A stretch of DNA of 64,000 nt from Sulfitobacter undariae (lineage in GTDB: Bacteria; Pseudomonadota; Alphaproteobacteria; Rhodobacterales; Rhodobacteraceae): the NCBI RefSeq assembly GCF_014196805.1, contig NZ_JACIEI010000005.1:124001-188000 (forward strand), in the 5' to 3' direction. Shown piece after piece: positions 8,031 through 17,193 of this stretch. The translations under genes and the position numbers were made by a program. The notes under the pieces were generated by a model. It made no database searches, had not been told where the DNA came from, and saw nothing but the letters and a program-made list of their open reading frames with translations. How positions within the stretch are numbered: the stretch's first letter is position 1; every line of letters starts with the position of its first letter.

Positions 8031-8933
8031 ATGAGCGACATCATCCTTTTAGACGGCTCAATCGGGCAGGAATTGACGAAACGCAGTTCCGCCCCCGCGA
8101 CCAATCTGTGGTCAACCAGCGTTATGATGGATCAACCAGAGCTAGTCGGGGCTGTCCATGCGGAGTACTTTGCGGCGGGTGCTACAATTGCCAGCACAAA
8201 CACATATGCCGTGCATCGGAACCGACTGGCGCGTGCGGGAATAGAGGATAAGCAAGCTGCGTTGATCGGTCTGGCAGTGGATCAAGCCGTGCAGGCACGC
8301 GACGCCCATGGACGCGGTCGTATTGCAGGGGCACTTGGCCCGCTGTTGGCAACCTATCGGCCTGATTTGAAACCCGATGTGGGCTTGGCGGCTGAAGGTT
8401 TTGCGGAAATGATAACCTTGCTTGGGGACCAAGTGGATGTGTTGTTGGCGGAAACCATCTGCTCTTTGCAAGAAGCCGAAGGCGTTTTTCAGGGGTATGC
8501 GGCTTCTGGATCAACCAAGCCGTTGTGGATTGGAATTTCGGTGGATGATCAGGATGGCACCAAGTTGCGGTCAGGTGAGCCGCTGTTTGTTTTGACAAGC
8601 ATGCTAAGCTATTATGGTCCTGCGGCTGCTTTACTCAATTGTTCGACACCTGAAGCAATCAACCAAGGCCTGCCCATCCTCACGGATTGCGGCTTACCCT
8701 TTGGTGCATATGCAAATGGATTCACAAAGATCACAGATGCATTCAAACAAGACGCGCCTACGGTAGATGCGTTGAGTGCGCGAAGTGATCTGACGCCAGA
8801 CGCCTATGCGGATCATGTCATGCAATGGGTCGGGGCAGGGGCATCAATTGTCGGCGGCTGCTGTGAGGTTGGTCCAGCGCATATCGCCGAAATTGCACGG
8901 CGCCTGAGTGCCGCTGGTCATAACATCGTCTGA
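8031..8933 (+). CDS. Homocysteine S-methyltransferase family protein
   Basis: A 300-residue TIM-barrel methyltransferase domain. The three zinc cysteines expected to activate homocysteine are present: Cys204 (LLNCSTPE) and Cys277/Cys278 (GGCCEVGP). LLDGSIGQEL at the start matches the family N-terminus (DGGxGxxL). No cobalamin or folate domain is fused. It resembles MmuM or betaine/dimethylsulfoniopropionate-type methyltransferases; the methyl donor cannot be read from sequence. It is a single gene. Confidence 0.85.
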   Translation: MSDIILLDGSIGQELTKRSSAPATNLWSTSVMMDQPELVGAVHAEYFAAGATIASTNTYAVHRNRLARAGIEDKQAALIGLAVDQAVQARDAHGRGRIAGALGPLLATYRPDLKPDVGLAAEGFAEMITLLGDQVDVLLAETICSLQEAEGVFQGYAASGSTKPLWIGISVDDQDGTKLRSGEPLFVLTSMLSYYGPAAALLNCSTPEAINQGLPILTDCGLPFGAYANGFTKITDAFKQDAPTVDALSARSDLTPDAYADHVMQWVGAGASIVGGCCEVGPAHIAEIARRLSAAGHNIV

Positions 8934-9200
8934 AGCGGCGAATTTTCAGAATCCTATCAAGCTGCCGTGTCATGAAATGTGATCTAAGCCAAGGCCCGCA
9001 GCTTTATCAAAAGAGCAAGGGGCGGTTGTTGACGTTAAGGTCAAAGTCATCTGACGTTTCACACCTTTTTTGCTGGCAGTGTGCATAGATATGGTCGGCG
9101 CAGTATTCCTCCGTAGGGGGCGCCAAGGTGTAACGGGTACAATCTAGCGCTTTCAAGGGCCACGCACATAGCCTAGGTCTGCGCGTAGAGGAGCCCCCAA
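8934..9200 (-). other. Gap before rarD; possible gene remnant on the minus strand
   Basis: This 267-bp gap holds no convincing complete gene. On the minus strand an open frame ending at 9007 reads as protein-like in its last 40 or so residues (for example EEYCADHIYAHCQQKRCETS). It has no usable start or ribosome site outside the rarD coding start. It may be a decayed fragment, or chance. Confidence 0.25.
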
Positions 9201-10118
9201 ATGCGTAATACAGATACCCAACCGCCGACCGCTCATCAGGATACGCCACAAGGGCTGTTGTTTGCGGGTTGTGCTTATGTACTTTGGGGTTTTTTGCCGC
9301 TCTATATGAAGCTGCTAAGCCATGTCCCGGTGGCCGAAGTCATTGCCCACCGCGTTATCTGGTCAGTGCCTGTTGCGGCTGTGGTGCTGATCCTGATGGG
9401 GCGCACCAAAGATCTGCGCGACGCCTTTCGCAATCCGCGCATGTTGGCGATGGGTTGTGTTACGGCTCTGCTCATCTCGCTTAACTGGGGCATTTACGTT
9501 TATGCCATCGGCACAGGCCGCGCTTTGGATGCGGCAATCGGCTATTATATTAATCCCCTGTTTAGTGTTTTTCTGGCAGCCGTATTGCTGGGCGAAAAAC
9601 TGGACCGCGCGCAATTGGTGGCGATTGCATTGGTGGTGGTCGCGGTGCTGGTTCTTGTGTTTGACGCTGAAGAAATGCCGTGGCTGGCGTTTGGCATGAT
9701 GTTGACATGGGGCTTCTACGCACTGGCGAAGAAGAGCTTACCCATCGGCCCGAACCAAGGGTTCATGATGGAAGTCCTGATCCTGCTGCCCCCTGCGTTG
9801 GCCTATGCCGTATACGTTGGCAGCACAGGCGAGGGGAACTTCATGGCGGGCAGCGCTTATAATACGTGGCTGTTGTTAGGGTGTGGCGTCGTGACTGCGG
9901 TGCCGCTGCTGTTTTATGCAAACGGTGCCAAACGGCTGCGCCTTTCCACAATCGCGGTCATGCAATATATTGCGCCGACCATGATCTTGCTCAACGCAGT
10001 GTTTATATTCGGCGAGCCATTTGGCCGCGCGCGTGCAATTGCTTTGCCGTTAATCTGGTTGGCGTTGATTATCTACACCGTCTCGATGGTCCGGCAAATG
10101 CGCGCGGCGCGGGCTTAA
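9201..10118 (+). CDS. rarD: EamA-family transporter RarD
   Basis: A 305-residue protein with ten predicted membrane segments in two EamA halves. The opening GLLFAGCAYVLWGFLPLYMKLL and RVIWSVPVAA, and later NWGIYVYAIGTGRALDAAIGYYINPL, are characteristic of RarD (chloramphenicol-sensitive protein family). The substrate is unknown. GAGGAG precedes the ATG. Its stop overlaps the end of the convergent NTF2-like gene by 4 bp. Confidence 0.88.
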   Translation: MRNTDTQPPTAHQDTPQGLLFAGCAYVLWGFLPLYMKLLSHVPVAEVIAHRVIWSVPVAAVVLILMGRTKDLRDAFRNPRMLAMGCVTALLISLNWGIYVYAIGTGRALDAAIGYYINPLFSVFLAAVLLGEKLDRAQLVAIALVVVAVLVLVFDAEEMPWLAFGMMLTWGFYALAKKSLPIGPNQGFMMEVLILLPPALAYAVYVGSTGEGNFMAGSAYNTWLLLGCGVVTAVPLLFYANGAKRLRLSTIAVMQYIAPTMILLNAVFIFGEPFGRARAIALPLIWLALIIYTVSMVRQMRAARA

Positions 10119-10525
10119 GATAAGGCCGATTTGTGTTTGAGGAATGAGGGGTCTTTCGAAACCCGTTCGTTCATCGCGGCGCGCAATGCACCGATTGTTT
10201 TGTAAGGCCGCATGACGACCTCAAAGTCCTGCATCAGGCCTTCTTCATTAAGGGTAACCAGATCGACGCCGACGCAATCAAGGCCATCAACCTTGCACTG
10301 AAATTCTAGGGCCCAATCATTGCCGGACCCCATCACGCGGCGGTACTTAAAATCGGTGAAGACCTGATTAACATGGCCAAGCACAGCAGCCACGGCATCG
10401 CGGCCATTCCAAGTTGCCCAATAGGTAGGCGGCTGAAACTTGATGTCTTCGGCCATCAGTTCGGCCACACCATCGTGACGATTGGCCAGCACGAGGTCGT
10501 GAAATTTCTGGATCGTTGAATGCAT
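10115..10525 (-). CDS. NTF2/SnoaL-like protein
   Basis: A 136-residue alpha+beta cone-fold protein of the SnoaL/NTF2 type. It starts with MHSTIQKFHDLVLANRHDGVAELM and has a WATWNGRDAVAAVLGHV segment typical of the family. The group contains polyketide cyclases and ketosteroid-isomerase-like enzymes as well as non-enzymes; no catalytic set can be assigned. GGAGG lies just upstream of the ATG at 10525. It is transcribed toward rarD. Confidence 0.7.
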   Translation of the reverse strand: MHSTIQKFHDLVLANRHDGVAELMAEDIKFQPPTYWATWNGRDAVAAVLGHVNQVFTDFKYRRVMGSGNDWALEFQCKVDGLDCVGVDLVTLNEEGLMQDFEVVMRPYKTIGALRAAMNERVSKDPSFLKHKSALS

Positions 10526-10601
10526 ATTAGTCCTCCCATTTCCGATCAGCCTGCCACGCGGCGGGTTGAAAACCTAGCCTGCACATGGGACTGAGGCGCT
10601 T

Positions 10602-11249
10602 ATGGACGTAACGTATTCCCCTCCGATGGACCCGCTAGAGGTCTTGCACCTCGATCATGAAGTTATTTTGGTCGACAAGCCCGCTGGCCTGTTATCGGTT
10701 CCGGGCAAAGGCCCAGATTTGGCTGATTGTTTGTTAACTCGCGTTCAAGCAGCCTTCCCCGACGCGCTGTTGGTGCATCGGTTAGACCGCGATACATCTG
10801 GTGTCATGATATTCGCTATGACGCCCTATGCGCAAAGGCATCTGGGGCTACAATTTGAAAAGCGGATGACGAAAAAAACCTATGTGGCACGGGTTATGGG
10901 CGTGCCTCAGGAAAAGACAGGCACAATTGATTTGCCGCTGATTGTGGATTGGCCAAATCGCCCGCGCCAAATGGTCTGTCACGAGACTGGTAAATCGGCG
11001 CAAACGGATTGGCGTGTGATCAAAGATGACGGCAGCACAGCCCGTGTGCGCCTGACCCCCCACACAGGCCGCAGCCATCAGTTGCGCGTTCATATGTTGA
11101 GCCTCGGGCACCCGATTCTGGGCGATCCGTTTTATGCTTCTGGCGTGGCGTTGGAATACCCGCGCATGATGCTGCATTCAGAAGAGTTGCGCTTCAAGCA
11201 CCCAGATGGCGGGCAATCTACCAAAGTGCGCAGTAAGGCCCCGTTTTAA
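10602..11249 (+). CDS. RluA-family RNA pseudouridine synthase
   Basis: A 215-residue enzyme that isomerises uridine to pseudouridine in structured RNA. The catalytic aspartate is Asp62 in HRLDRDTSG. VDKPAGLLSVPGKGP at the start and HTGRSHQLRVHM near the end are family motifs. There is no S4 domain and the size matches E. coli RluA (23S U746 and tRNA U32), so RluA is the most likely member. The target is inferred from size only. Confidence 0.85.
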   Translation: MDVTYSPPMDPLEVLHLDHEVILVDKPAGLLSVPGKGPDLADCLLTRVQAAFPDALLVHRLDRDTSGVMIFAMTPYAQRHLGLQFEKRMTKKTYVARVMGVPQEKTGTIDLPLIVDWPNRPRQMVCHETGKSAQTDWRVIKDDGSTARVRLTPHTGRSHQLRVHMLSLGHPILGDPFYASGVALEYPRMMLHSEELRFKHPDGGQSTKVRSKAPF

Positions 11250-11394
11250 GGGGCATATAAACTCTGCGCATTACGCGCCCTTACTAAGGTGGGCGGGTCT
11301 TTTGGGTATGCAATGTCAGCAAAAAGTGCGGAACGTTGGCGTAAACAAAAAGTTAATGCTATGATAGATTCTATATTTTATAGGAGACACTGCC

Positions 11395-11955
11395 ATGTCA
11401 ATTTTTGATCGACGTACACTTTTACTCTCGGGGGCTGCTACATTTATCGCTGGCCCGACTCTGGCTGCACAGGCTGGCTATCAGGTGCCTCGCCACCTTC
11501 AACCCCGCATTGTAGATATCAAAAGCGGGTTTGGTCCCAACGAAATCCACGTAGACCCGGGCCAGTTCGCGCTTTATTGGACACAGCCCGACGGCAAGGC
11601 GATCCGCTATTCCGTCGGTATCGGCACGGAAGGCCGCTATAAGTCGGGCACATTCCGTATCCGCCGCAAGGCTGAGTGGCCAAACTGGACGCCAACCCCT
11701 GCCATGATCCGTCGCGAACCGCAGATCTATGCCAAATATGCGGCAGGCATGAAGGGCGGCGGCATGAACCCACTGGGTGCGCGCGCCCTCTACCTATACA
11801 ACGGAAGCCACGATACGTATCTTCGCATCCACGGCACGCCAAAACCTCAAACGGTCGCAGCGCGTGTGTCTAACGGCTGTGTGCGCATGATCAACGCCCA
11901 TGTGATTGATCTCTATAACCGCGTGCCAAACGGGACGCGTGTTGTGCTGCACTAA
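11395..11955 (+). CDS. Secreted L,D-transpeptidase (YkuD domain)
   Basis: A 186-residue protein. The N-terminus FDRRTLLLSGAATFIAGPTLAAQA is a signal peptide with paired arginines and so a possible Tat substrate. The YkuD active site is intact: His146 (RIHGTPK) and SNGCVRM with Cys162. The enzyme forms 3-3 peptidoglycan crosslinks or attaches proteins to peptidoglycan in the periplasm. It is nearly all catalytic domain, with no LysM. A TAGGAG ribosome site precedes the ATG. A bidirectional terminator follows. Confidence 0.87.
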   Translation: MSIFDRRTLLLSGAATFIAGPTLAAQAGYQVPRHLQPRIVDIKSGFGPNEIHVDPGQFALYWTQPDGKAIRYSVGIGTEGRYKSGTFRIRRKAEWPNWTPTPAMIRREPQIYAKYAAGMKGGGMNPLGARALYLYNGSHDTYLRIHGTPKPQTVAARVSNGCVRMINAHVIDLYNRVPNGTRVVLH

Positions 11956-11984
11956 GCAGCGCGTTGCTAAAAAATATGCAATAA

Positions 11985-12014
11985 AAAATGCCCCGCAAAA
12001 CTGCGGGGCATTTT
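11985..12014. terminator. Bidirectional Rho-independent terminator
   Basis: A perfect 13-bp stem (11985-11997 with 12002-12014) with loop AAAC. The core is TGCCCCGCA/TGCGGGGCA, flanked by A-runs and T-runs, so it serves both the L,D-transpeptidase gene and the converging peroxiredoxin gene. Confidence 0.9.
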
Positions 12015-12031
12015 CATTTAGCGGGTCAATA

Positions 12032-12685
12032 TCAGGACGGCAGTTGTGTTGTCCGCAGATACGGCAATACCGTTTTAAACTCACCGTATTTCGCTTTGGC
12101 GTCCTCATCTGAGACAGATGTCGGGATGATCACATCATCGCCCACGTTCCAGTTTGCCGGTGTCGCAACACCTTGGCTTGCTGATGTCTGCAATCCGTCC
12201 AGCGCACGCAGTACTTCGGCAAAGTTGCGGCCAACAGTCATCGGGTATGTCATCGACAGCTTCAGCTTTTTGTCAGGCCCAATGATGAACACAGAACGTA
12301 CTGTGGCGCTATCGGCAGGGGTGCGGCCATCGGGCAGATAGGCCTCGGCAGGCAGCATATCAAAGGCTTTGGACAAGGTCAGATCAGCATCTGCAACAAT
12401 CGGGAAGCCCGCTTTTGCGCCGCCGACTGTTTCGATGTCTGTTTTCCATTTTTTGTGGTCCTCAACCCCGTCAACAGACACGCCCAGTACTTTTGTGCCG
12501 CGTTTGGCCCATTCATCGGCCAGCTGCGCGACAGCGCCGAATTCGGTTGTGCAAACGGGTGTAAAGTCTTTGGGGTGCGAAAACAGGATCGCCCATTGAT
12601 CGCCCACAAATTTATGCAGCGTCATGGTGCCTTGATCGGTCTCGACAGAAAGATCGGGGATAGTATCGTTAATGCGCAAACTCAT
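12032..12685 (-). CDS. 1-Cys peroxiredoxin (Prx6 type)
   Basis: A 217-residue peroxiredoxin that reduces peroxides in the cytoplasm. The peroxidatic Cys45 is in HPKDFTPVCTTEFG. It is the only cysteine in the protein, so this is a 1-Cys enzyme. The long C-terminal extension with TYPMTVGRNFAEVLRALDGLQ is typical of the Prx6 class. The gene is divergent from an aldehyde dehydrogenase; the shared promoter region holds a 9-bp inverted repeat. Confidence 0.92.
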   Translation of the reverse strand: MSLRINDTIPDLSVETDQGTMTLHKFVGDQWAILFSHPKDFTPVCTTEFGAVAQLADEWAKRGTKVLGVSVDGVEDHKKWKTDIETVGGAKAGFPIVADADLTLSKAFDMLPAEAYLPDGRTPADSATVRSVFIIGPDKKLKLSMTYPMTVGRNFAEVLRALDGLQTSASQGVATPANWNVGDDVIIPTSVSDEDAKAKYGEFKTVLPYLRTTQLPS

Positions 12686-12737
12686 TTCAGGTTACTCCTT
12701 GAGGTGATCCGTTAAGCAATTACATAAGCATTCAGTC

Positions 12738-12771
12738 GCTGACTTCCATAGCCATCTTGCACGAAGTCAGC
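12738..12771. promoter_or_regulatory. Inverted repeat in the peroxiredoxin/aldehyde dehydrogenase divergent promoter
   Basis: GCTGACTTC (12738-12746) and GAAGTCAGC (12763-12771) are perfect inverted copies with a 16-nt spacer. They lie midway between two divergent genes, as expected for an operator that controls both. No regulator gene is adjacent. Confidence 0.45.
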
Positions 12772-12815
12772 CGCAGTGACACAGTGACGCAAACCTCAGA
12801 CAAGGAGCATTACCA

Positions 12816-14243
12816 ATGCTGGAACATCGGAATTTTTACATCAACGGTGCATGGGTCGCCCCTGCTGCCGCAAATGATTTCCCTGTAATCGACCCTTCCA
12901 CCGAAGAACAATGCGCTGTGATTTCCTTGGGCGACGCAGCGGATACCGATGCAGCGGTGTCAGCTGCACGCGCAGCCTTTGATAGCTGGTCACAAACATC
13001 CAAAGAAGAGCGCACAGCCTTGATCAAAAAGCTGGCTGAAATTTATGACGCCCGCCAAGAAGAAATGGCGCAGGCCATGTCCGCAGAAATGGGCGCCCCC
13101 ATTACGATGAGCCGCCAATCTCAAGTCGGCGCGGGCAGCTGGCATATCCAAGGTTTCCTTGAAGCATTTGAGGATTTCTCTTTTGAGAGCGATTACACTG
13201 CGACAGAGAAAACCCTTAAAGAACCTATTGGTGTATGCGCCCTGATCACACCTTGGAACTGGCCGATGAACCAGATTGTCCTCAAGGTAATCCCTGCACT
13301 GGCGACGGGCTGTACCGTGGTTTTGAAACCTTCCGAAATCGCCCCTCTTTCTGCGCTGCTGTTTGCTGAATTCGTGCACGAAGCAGGCTTCCCTGCTGGT
13401 GTGTTCAACCTCGTCAACGGCGACGGGGTTGGTGTTGGCAGCCAGCTCTCTTCACACCCTGAAGTAGATATGGTCAGCTTCACTGGTTCAACCCGCGCAG
13501 GCATCGCTATTTCCAAGGCAGCGGCGGATACCCTTAAACGTGTCAGCCTTGAATTGGGCGGCAAAGGTGCAAATATCATCTTTGAAGACGCTGATCCCAA
13601 AGCTGCCAAACGCGGCGCGATTCACTGTTTTGGCAACTCCGGCCAGTCATGCAACGCGCCGACACGGATGCTGGTGCATAAATCCCGCTATGACCAAGCC
13701 GTTGCAGACGCAACCAAAGTTGCGCTGAACACCCCTGTGGGTGTTGCATCCGAAGAGGGTAAACAGATGGGCCCCGTTGTGTCAGAGGCGCAATTCAACA
13801 AAATCCAAGGCTTGATCGAAGTTGGCATGTCCGAGGCACGCCTCACGGCGGGGGGGCTGGGCCGTCCTGACGGTTTGAACCGTGGTTATTTTGTTAAACC
13901 AACCGTCTTTGCGGATGTGAACAATGATATGACCATCGCGCGTGAAGAGGTCTTTGGCCCCGTTTTGTCAATCATTCCCTTCGATACAGAAGAGGAAGCA
14001 ATCGCGATCGCCAACGATACGCCTTACGGTCTGACCAACTATGTGCAAACCACCGACGAAGAACAACGCCGCCGCGTAGCACGTCGTCTGCGCTCGGGCA
14101 TGGTGCAAACCAACGGTGTCGGATTTGCCAAAGGGTCGCCTTTCGGTGGCTATAAACAATCCGGTAACGGCCGTGAGGGCGGGCTTTTTGGCCTAGAGGA
14201 ATTCCTCGAAGTCAAAGCTGTATCTGGTTGGGCTACCGAGTAA
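12816..14243 (+). CDS. NAD(P)-dependent aldehyde dehydrogenase
   Basis: A 475-residue ALDH that oxidises aldehydes to acids. The catalytic residues are Glu246 (LELGGKGAN) and Cys279 (GNSGQSCNAP); the cofactor segment SFTGSTRAG and the PWNWP motif are intact. AAGGAG precedes the ATG. It is divergent from the 1-Cys peroxiredoxin, which suggests a shared stress context, but the substrate cannot be deduced. Confidence 0.9.
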   Translation: MLEHRNFYINGAWVAPAAANDFPVIDPSTEEQCAVISLGDAADTDAAVSAARAAFDSWSQTSKEERTALIKKLAEIYDARQEEMAQAMSAEMGAPITMSRQSQVGAGSWHIQGFLEAFEDFSFESDYTATEKTLKEPIGVCALITPWNWPMNQIVLKVIPALATGCTVVLKPSEIAPLSALLFAEFVHEAGFPAGVFNLVNGDGVGVGSQLSSHPEVDMVSFTGSTRAGIAISKAAADTLKRVSLELGGKGANIIFEDADPKAAKRGAIHCFGNSGQSCNAPTRMLVHKSRYDQAVADATKVALNTPVGVASEEGKQMGPVVSEAQFNKIQGLIEVGMSEARLTAGGLGRPDGLNRGYFVKPTVFADVNNDMTIAREEVFGPVLSIIPFDTEEEAIAIANDTPYGLTNYVQTTDEEQRRRVARRLRSGMVQTNGVGFAKGSPFGGYKQSGNGREGGLFGLEEFLEVKAVSGWATE

Positions 14244-14261
14244 CGCGTTAACGCTTTACTA

Positions 14262-14294
14262 AGAAGGGGGCTGCCTGCGGGCGGTCCCTTTTCG
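14262..14294 (+). terminator. Weak terminator after aldehyde dehydrogenase
   Basis: An AAGGG arm near 14262 faces CCCTTTTC near 14288 around a GC-rich imperfect core. The T-run supports termination, but pairing in the middle of the stem is poor. Confidence 0.35.
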
Positions 14295-14418
14295 TATTCC
14301 TTTGCGTAAATAGGGATGGGCGGATTGAGTTTAAGGCCCTGTTAGGGGTCACAACCGTTGCCTATTCGTCCACAATCTGCATAAGGGCGCGCTACACCAT
14401 TAACTCCAAGGACAGCAC

Positions 14419-15339
14419 ATGGCACGCAGACGCAAAGGGCGCGATATTTCTGGCTGGGTTGTGATCGACAAACCCGCAGGACCGACATCGACAACCGTGG
14501 TCAACAAAGTGCGTTGGGCATTTGACGCGCGCAAAGCAGGTCATGCAGGCACGTTGGACCCTGACGCGACAGGCGTTCTGGCCATCGCGCTGGGTGAGGC
14601 TACCAAAACGGTTCCTTACATCACCGATGCGCTTAAGGCTTATGTGTTCACCGTGCGTTTGGGGGTTTCCACCAATACCGATGATGCCGAAGGCGAAGTT
14701 CTTGCCACGACCGATCTACGCCCTGATGACAGCGCGATCAAAGAGGCTCTGAACGGTTTTGTCGGTGACATCGAGCAAGTGCCACCGCAGTTTTCTGCCG
14801 TCAAAATTGACGGAGAGCGGGCCTATAAGCGCGCCCGCGATGGGGAACAGATGGAGATTGCGGCACGCCCGCTGTTTGTCGAAAGCCTGATCATGTTGGA
14901 CCGCCCCGATGTGGATCACGTGACGCTAGAGATGGTGTGTGGCAAAGGCGGCTATGTCCGCTCGATTGCCCGCGATCTGGGCGAGGTTTTGGGCTGCAAG
15001 GCCCATGTCCGCGAATTGCGCCGCACGTGGTCTGGGCCGTTTGACGTAGATAACGCGATTACGCTCGAACAGGTTGACGAGATGGCGAAAACCTTGGCCC
15101 TTGATGAATTCCTCGGACCGCTTGAAATGGGGTTGCAGGACTTGCCACAGGTCACTGCCAGTGCCGAGGGGGCGAACAAGCTGCGCCATGGTAATCCCGG
15201 TATGGTGTTTGCCAAAGACGTTGAATACGGGGATGAATGCTGGGCCGTATATGAGGGGCAAGCCGTTGCCGTTGGCACATATCGTGCGGGTGAACTGCAC
15301 CCTTCACGTGTGTTTAACACTGGCGATTCAAACGACTAA
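14419..15339 (+). CDS. truB: tRNA pseudouridine(55) synthase TruB
   Basis: A 306-residue enzyme that makes pseudouridine 55 in the tRNA T-loop. [14 protein letters not shown] holds the catalytic Asp47, and [13 protein letters not shown] is the family N-terminus. [13 protein letters not shown] and the C-terminal extension are as expected. The next gene begins 1 nt after its stop with GTG, so translation is likely coupled. truB and rpsO keep their usual order here, with two genes inserted between them. Confidence 0.95.
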   Translation: MARRRKGRDISGWVVIDKPAGPTSTTVVNKVRWAFDARKAGHAGTLDPDATGVLAIALGEATKTVPYITDALKAYVFTVRLGVSTNTDDAEGEVLATTDLRPDDSAIKEALNGFVGDIEQVPPQFSAVKIDGERAYKRARDGEQMEIAARPLFVESLIMLDRPDVDHVTLEMVCGKGGYVRSIARDLGEVLGCKAHVRELRRTWSGPFDVDNAITLEQVDEMAKTLALDEFLGPLEMGLQDLPQVTASAEGANKLRHGNPGMVFAKDVEYGDECWAVYEGQAVAVGTYRAGELHPSRVFNTGDSND

Positions 15340-15340
15340 C

Positions 15341-15850
15341 GTGATCACCCGCAGCCACATCAAAGGGGATGCGCCCTCAACGGCGGTTTATTCCGATTGC
15401 GAGGTTTATCGCTATAGCCTGACCCGTATCTGGGATGAGCAGGCGCCGCGTGTTGTGTTTATCATGCTCAACCCCTCTACGGCGACCGAGGTGCAAAACG
15501 ACCCGACAATCCAGCGTTGCGAACAACGTGCCCGAAAATTGGGATTTGGCGGTTTTTGCGCGGTGAACATCTTTGCCATTCGCGCGACTGATCCGCGGGA
15601 TATGCGTGCGGCAAGCGACCCCGAGGGCCCAGATAATATGGCCGCGCTGGATGCCGCTGCCCAATGGGCAGACCTGAGCATCGCTGCGTGGGGTGTGCAT
15701 GCAGAGCACCGTAACCAAGGGCCAATTGTGGCGGCACGTTTGCGAGCTGCTGGCCATCGTTTGCACCAGTTGGGTTTGACCAAAGCGGGCCATCCCCGCC
15801 ACCCGCTCTATCTGCCATATACGGCGCAACCTCAGATTTGGCTCGCCTAA
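15341..15850 (+). CDS. DUF1643 protein
   Basis: A 169-residue protein recognised as DUF1643 by RVVFIMLNPSTATEVQNDPT, followed by RCEQRARKLGFGGFCAVNIFAIRATDPRDM and a WG(V/A)H segment. The function of the family is unknown. The start is a GTG at 15341, one base after the truB stop. The frame stays open far upstream into truB, but homology begins near this GTG. It has no strong ribosome site of its own, so expression probably depends on truB. Confidence 0.8.
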   Translation: MITRSHIKGDAPSTAVYSDCEVYRYSLTRIWDEQAPRVVFIMLNPSTATEVQNDPTIQRCEQRARKLGFGGFCAVNIFAIRATDPRDMRAASDPEGPDNMAALDAAAQWADLSIAAWGVHAEHRNQGPIVAARLRAAGHRLHQLGLTKAGHPRHPLYLPYTAQPQIWLA

Positions 15851-15969
15851 GAATAGAGCGGCCCAAGCTAAGACGGTATTAACCTGTTTCCGATTACAGT
15901 TTTGACGATTCTGTGAGAGTCTGCGCTTATATACTTCAGCGCATTTGTTAAATTTATGGAAAAGTTGTT

Positions 15970-17025
15970 ATGTTGTGGTTAGCGGGATTGATGGGATTGA
16001 TGGGGGTTGGCGCTGTATCTTTTGTGGAGCCTCACTCCGAAGAGGAGGAGGATACAACAGAGGCACAATCGGTGGCTGATGCAACATCCTTGCGTTGGAC
16101 CGGGCAAGAGACGTCGCAAGAGAATGCTCCCGTAGATAATTATGACCCACGCGGCGGCGATGATGCGGCTTTGCTTGGTGCTTCTTCCACCACACAGCCA
16201 GACCAGATCATATTGAAAGAAGGCACCAATGGTGCGGATACCGTTGCAGGGACGCCTGAAGCGGATCACATGCGCGGGCGCGATGGTTCAGACGTCTTGA
16301 ACGGGGGCAATGACAATGACGCATTGTACGGTGATGGCGGTGACGACACCCTGAACGGCGATGGCGGTAATGATACGCTGCATGGTGACCACGGCGGCGA
16401 TGCCTTGAATGGCGGTGCGGATGATGACGTGCTGTTTGGTCACAGTGAAAACGATACGCTGTCTGGCGATGCTGGTGATGATTATTTACAAGGCTCTGCT
16501 GGCGATGATGAATTGGCTGGGGGCGATGGCGACGATACCCTGCAAGGTGGTTTAGACAATGACACGATTGTCGGGGGCTTGGGCGCTGACCTGCTGTTTG
16601 GCGGCTGGGGTAATGATGTCCTCAGCGGTGTGGTCCATAATGCGTCAGCCGGTGACCATGACAGCGGCGATTTCCTGAATGGCGGCGGCGGCGATGACAG
16701 TATTCTTGCGGGCGCAGGCGATATAATTACCGCAGGCTCAGGCGCGGATGAGATTGTTTTAGGGGATTGGATCACCTCCGGTGAGGCAGCGCAGATTTTG
16801 GATTATGCTCCCGAAGAGGATAACATCGTCTTGCTTTGGGATGACAGCGCAGGCGATAGCGCGGAACCGCAGATCAGCCTGAGTGACGACCCAGACACAA
16901 CCGAACAGACGCTGATTTTGATGGATGGTGCGGTTGTTGCAGTGGTCAACGGCAGTGATCTGGAGCTCGGGGACATCACTTTGATCCCCTACAGCACGGC
17001 CACGCATCTTGGGTTAACTGCCTGA
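15970..17025 (+). CDS. RTX (hemolysin-type calcium-binding repeat) protein with N-terminal hydrophobic segment
   Basis: A 351-residue acidic protein. Residues 1-18 are hydrophobic (MLWLAGLMGLMGVGAVSF), followed by a run of glutamates. From about 95 to 245 there are tandem GGxGxDxLx nonapeptide repeats (for example GDGGDDTLNGDGGNDTLHGD) that bind calcium in a beta-roll. The C-terminal 100 residues resemble the end of roseobacter RTX proteins. RTX proteins usually leave by type I secretion through a C-terminal signal, so an N-terminal membrane-like segment is unusual. No transporter genes are nearby. Function unknown. Confidence 0.85.
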   Translation: MLWLAGLMGLMGVGAVSFVEPHSEEEEDTTEAQSVADATSLRWTGQETSQENAPVDNYDPRGGDDAALLGASSTTQPDQIILKEGTNGADTVAGTPEADHMRGRDGSDVLNGGNDNDALYGDGGDDTLNGDGGNDTLHGDHGGDALNGGADDDVLFGHSENDTLSGDAGDDYLQGSAGDDELAGGDGDDTLQGGLDNDTIVGGLGADLLFGGWGNDVLSGVVHNASAGDHDSGDFLNGGGGDDSILAGAGDIITAGSGADEIVLGDWITSGEAAQILDYAPEEDNIVLLWDDSAGDSAEPQISLSDDPDTTEQTLILMDGAVVAVVNGSDLELGDITLIPYSTATHLGLTA

Positions 17026-17193
17026 TCCCGCCTGTATCAGCTAGGCTGCAATGCAATAAGTATTTGCCAACTGAGTAAAACCCGCCTAAACGCCACAAAT
17101 CGCCTGCAACTGTTGGCGATTCCTCCATGGGCCTGCACTGGACGACATCCCGGGCTGCGCCATCTATTTTAACCTTTTGACAAGGAGACCCCG

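Noticed and set aside
16245-16720. Tandem DNA repeats that might suggest a CRISPR or satellite
   Set aside because: The periodicity is that of 9-residue RTX calcium repeats in an intact coding frame; copies vary at third positions and there are no unique spacers.
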